A stretch of 13,947 nt of DNA from Methanimicrococcus sp. (lineage in GTDB: Archaea; Halobacteriota; Methanosarcinia; Methanosarcinales; Methanosarcinaceae), in the NCBI GenBank assembly GCA_009776675.1, contig WRNK01000011.1, forward strand, positions 1 to 13,947, in the 5' to 3' direction. Position numbers and translations under genes: made by a program. The notes beneath the pieces were generated by a model, which saw only the letters and a list, made by a program, of their open reading frames with translations, was not told the DNA's origin and ran no database searches. Positions 13,133-13,947 of the stretch are shown here, piece by piece (positions within the stretch are counted from its first letter, which is position 1; each line of letters begins with the position of its first letter).

Positions 13133-13947
13133 TTAATGATTCTTATCATGGCCCTTTTTTCTTTTTCCGTGAACCTCCAACTGCTTTTGCACATTTTTCA
13201 TTGATTCTAAATAGTCCTGCTCCACGGGAGATAGCTCATCAATCATCTTTTGTCTGTATTTTTCATACTCATCGTTTGCTTTTTGAATCGCTGCCTCGTG
13301 ACTCACGATTCCATTCCCTGTTAAAGAGCCTTCGGCATAATCCCTCGTGAATTTATCAATCTCGGCTAACCAATCCCTCATATACATATGTTCATGCCGC
13401 CTTGCTTTGACTTCCGCAATGTCGAAAAATGCGGAAACAATTCGGTTGAGAATAAACAATTCATCCTGAGTCATGTAGTTTTTCGCTTTATCAATATCCG
13501 TCTTTTGCGGGCGTTTTCCTTTAAAATTGGTCAAACCCATAAACGGCTGCTCACTGTCAGCCCTGTCAAAAATCAATTCTGCTGCAGTATGTTTTGAGGC
13601 GGCATAGTGCATTTTGTTTTGCACGATTTTGAAAAATTCAAAGGTTTCTGTTTGTTTCGGATTGTAATCAATACTGGTCGCGTATAAATCCAAAACTTGG
13701 CGATAAAGGGCTTTTTCACTGGAACGGATATCGCGGATACGCTCCAACAACTCGTACCAATAATTTCCGCCGCCAAATTCTTTGAGTCTTTCATCATTCA
13801 TTGCAAACCCTTTTTGCAAATACTCATGCAAAACGGCTGTTGCCCATTGACGAAATTGTGTACCGTGGGGGGACTTTACACGGTAGCCGACTGAGATGAT
13901 GACATCAAGGCTGTAATATTTTGTGGGATAATTTTTCCCATCGGCAG
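13133..13947 (-). CDS. RhuM-family protein, N-terminus outside window
   Basis: The frame stays open to the right edge, so the 5' end is missing; about 270 codons are visible against roughly 330-345 for the family as I remember it. Family marks are IISVGYRVKSPHGTQFRQWAT (split here), VLHEYLQKGFAMNDERL, YWYELLERIRDIRSSEKALYRQVLDLYATSIDY, FFKIVQNKMHYAASKHTAAELI, the DRADSEQPFMGLTNFKG segment, KNYMTQDELFILNRIV and MYMRDWLAEIDKF. RhuM was named from a Salmonella pathogenicity island. The family is widespread in mobile and defence-rich regions, and its biochemical activity is not established. The visible C-terminus is a charged helical tail with Lys/Arg/His at the end. A TTG inside the frame at 13831 is not the start, because family sequence continues upstream of it. 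It is co-directional with the small membrane-protein gene, from which a repeat separates it. Confidence 0.9.
   Translation of the reverse strand, partial: ADGKNYPTKYYSLDVIISVGYRVKSPHGTQFRQWATAVLHEYLQKGFAMNDERLKEFGGGNYWYELLERIRDIRSSEKALYRQVLDLYATSIDYNPKQTETFEFFKIVQNKMHYAASKHTAAELIFDRADSEQPFMGLTNFKGKRPQKTDIDKAKNYMTQDELFILNRIVSAFFDIAEVKARRHEHMYMRDWLAEIDKFTRDYAEGSLTGNGIVSHEAAIQKANDEYEKYRQKMIDELSPVEQDYLESMKNVQKQLEVHGKRKKGHDKNH

Noticed and set aside
13831..13831. RhuM gene starting at the TTG at 13831
   Set aside because: Family sequence continues in frame upstream of it to the window edge, so the gene is cut by the window, not started there.

Overview
The window looks like a chromosomal segment of a low-GC, probably host-associated methanogenic archaeon, most like the Methanosarcinales (for example a Methanimicrococcus-type genome). 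The evidence is a CTP-dependent riboflavin kinase fused to a winged helix (an archaeal-only architecture), an archaeal TctA-like permease, a TtuA/NcsA-type tRNA thiolase, AT-rich TATA-like boxes, T-run terminators, a tRNA without encoded CCA, and large surface proteins with GLUG or beta-helix repeats. The lineage is inferred from protein style, not from a database search.

Left part (1-4650, all on +): the 3' end of a GLUG-repeat surface protein, a perfect 13-bp hairpin, tRNA-Arg(CCU), a GNAT acetyltransferase, an Mrp/ApbC-type Fe-S carrier ATPase, and a 575-residue secreted beta-helix adhesin-like protein with a C-terminal membrane anchor. The acetyltransferase and ATPase genes are joined by a 31-bp tandem duplication. 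It contains the stop of one gene and the start of the next, and it creates a nine-codon mini-ORF between them.

Middle part (4389-7919): a gene-free stretch of about 760 bases made largely of repeats: a 21-bp T-rich array, a 117-bp imperfect palindrome and six 41/42-bp tandem units. The last unit contains the stop codon of the TtuA/NcsA-like gene on the - strand. Divergent from that gene is a TctA-like permease. Its start follows a 15-bp repeat array, and its middle holds a 71-residue Asp/Glu block encoded by a 12-bp repeat.

Right part (7940-13947, all on -): ribK (probably also the riboflavin regulator RbkR) followed by ribB, a two-gene flavin operon with palindromes at its putative promoter; gdhA; an exported protein paired with a small polytopic membrane protein, both unrecognised; a 69-residue membrane protein; and a RhuM-family gene that runs off the right edge. 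Two copies of a hairpin-bearing repeat lie on either side of the 69-residue gene, and one copy supplies its last codons and stop.

Most genes are housekeeping: tRNA thiolation, Fe-S assembly, flavin and nitrogen metabolism. The accessory character comes from the surface proteins, the RhuM gene and the density of short repeats, several with periods divisible by three.
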